Positions 7,076 to 7,497 of a stretch of 7,497 bases of DNA are shown here, in pieces. A model generated the notes under the pieces. That model made no database searches and was not told where the DNA came from. It was given only the letters and a program-made list of their open reading frames with translations. Each line of letters begins with the position of its first letter. Position 1 is the stretch's first letter. The stretch is taken from positions 1 to 7,497 of the forward strand of contig MEZG01000050.1 of NCBI GenBank assembly GCA_001775965.1. The letters run 5' to 3'. The translations under genes and the position numbers were made by a program. The DNA is from Candidatus Bathyarchaeota archaeon RBG_13_60_20. Its GTDB lineage: Archaea; Thermoproteota; Bathyarchaeia; TCS64.

Positions 7076-7408
7076 ATGGAAATGAAAAGCATCCTTTCAT
7101 TGAGCGGAAGACTGAAGAATCTCCTCGCCAAGGCCGAGGAGGAGGCCCAGGGGATCATGTCTGAGGCCCAGGCCAAGGCGGACCAGATGGTGAACGCCGC
7201 TAAAGAGGAGTCAGAGAGGCGTCTCGTTAAGGCCCAGTACCGCACAGACCTAGATGAGTTCCTGGTTGACGCAGAGAAGGAGGCCAGGCAGGAGGCCAAG
7301 AAGATCGAGAAAGAATACGATAAACAGGCGCAGGAGATCAAGACCTTCCCTGTAGAGAAGATCAAGGAGGCCGCGGGGATGGTGGTTGAGGAGGTTCTCC
7401 AGAGATGA
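7076..7408 (+). CDS. A-type ATP synthase subunit H-like coiled-coil protein (peripheral stalk)
   Basis: This 110-residue protein is rich in Ala, Glu, Lys and Gln. It has no membrane segment and is predicted to be almost entirely helical coiled coil, for example AEEEAQGIMSEAQAKADQ near residues 20-37. Such proteins (AhaH/AtpH) pair with subunit E to form the peripheral stalks that hold the catalytic head of A-type ATP synthase against the membrane sector. The C-terminal part, VEKIKEAAGMVVEEVL, resembles the end of archaeal H subunits, which typically close with a short amphipathic helix of this kind. The start ATG lies 10 bases after GGAG (7062-7065); a second in-frame ATG at 7082 is possible. 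Its stop overlaps the next ATG (ATGA), which would help make the two stalk subunits in equal amounts. Low sequence complexity makes coiled-coil assignments weak in isolation; position between F and an E-like gene supports this one. Confidence 0.75.
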   Translation: MEMKSILSLSGRLKNLLAKAEEEAQGIMSEAQAKADQMVNAAKEESERRLVKAQYRTDLDEFLVDAEKEARQEAKKIEKEYDKQAQEIKTFPVEKIKEAAGMVVEEVLQR

Positions 7409-7497
7409 GCCAGGACATGGACGCCAAGCTGATCGAGAAGATAGTGGAGCAGCGGAACGCGATGCTCGCGGAGGCCAAACAGAGAGCCCAAGGGATA
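7405..7497 (+). CDS. A-type ATP synthase subunit E-like, N-terminal fragment (runs off window)
   Basis: Only the first 31 residues are present, beginning MSQDMDAKLIEKIVEQRN and ending in a helical Ala/Glu/Lys/Gln/Arg-rich stretch (LAEAKQRAQGI). The N-terminus of archaeal subunit E starts with a short LIEKIVEE-like segment and then a long coiled coil, which this matches. Subunit E binds subunit H to form the peripheral stalk. A Shine-Dalgarno (GAGGAGGT, 7388-7395) lies 9 bases before the ATG, and the start overlaps the upstream stop. The call leans on context, because so short a coiled-coil fragment could also belong to another stalk protein. Confidence 0.6.
   Translation, partial: MSQDMDAKLIEKIVEQRNAMLAEAKQRAQGI

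Noticed and set aside
7066..7491. A 141-codon minus-strand frame opposite the stalk genes, with a Ser/Ala/Leu-rich product
   Set aside because: Coiled-coil genes rich in GAG/GCC/AAG codons routinely give Ser/Leu/Ala-rich frames on the other strand; there is no ribosome binding context or domain to support it.

Overview
The window is a dense, single-strand (+) stretch of energy-conservation genes, most likely from an archaeon. The evidence is an archaeal/vacuolar-type (A/V-type) ATP synthase cluster at the right end, a textbook archaeal Shine-Dalgarno (GAGGTGA), frequent AGG arginine and ATA isoleucine codons in a G+C-rich background, and very tight gene packing. A member of the Thermoproteota (TACK) lineages is my best guess. 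No marker gene for taxonomy is present, so this stays an inference.

Positions 1-6621 hold four consecutive genes, all members of the antiporter-like membrane subunit family of complex I (NuoL/NuoM/NuoN) and Mrp antiporters. The first runs off the left edge and looks like the MrpD/MbhH type. The second is a long NuoL with the C-terminal lateral-helix region. The third is NuoM-like. The fourth is a divergent tandem paralogue of the third with an MrpD-like motif. They overlap or abut (4-bp ATGA overlap, 0-bp gap, 10-bp gap) and look like one transcription unit that probably continues upstream. The likely role is the ion-pumping membrane arm of a complex I-like (Nuo/Fpo-type) enzyme. No redox or quinone/ferredoxin/F420 module is in the window, so the electron donor and acceptor cannot be named.

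Positions 6622-6753 are a comparatively A+T-rich spacer. It has T-rich tracts after the membrane-arm operon and T-rich possible promoter elements before the next operon.

Positions 6754-7497 begin an A-type ATP synthase operon in the order F (central stalk), H-like coiled coil (peripheral stalk) and E-like (peripheral stalk, cut by the window end). Together the region places an ion-pumping respiratory-type membrane arm directly upstream of the ATP synthase that would use its gradient.

The most notable points are four antiporter modules in tandem rather than three, and replacement of the canonical TM8 lysine in three of the four modules (Glu, Gly and Met). The second module has a long NuoL C-terminus, and the known bacterial '2M' complex I variants make that arrangement worth comparing. 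The rest is ordinary core energy metabolism, and I see no mobile element, CRISPR array, tRNA or rRNA.
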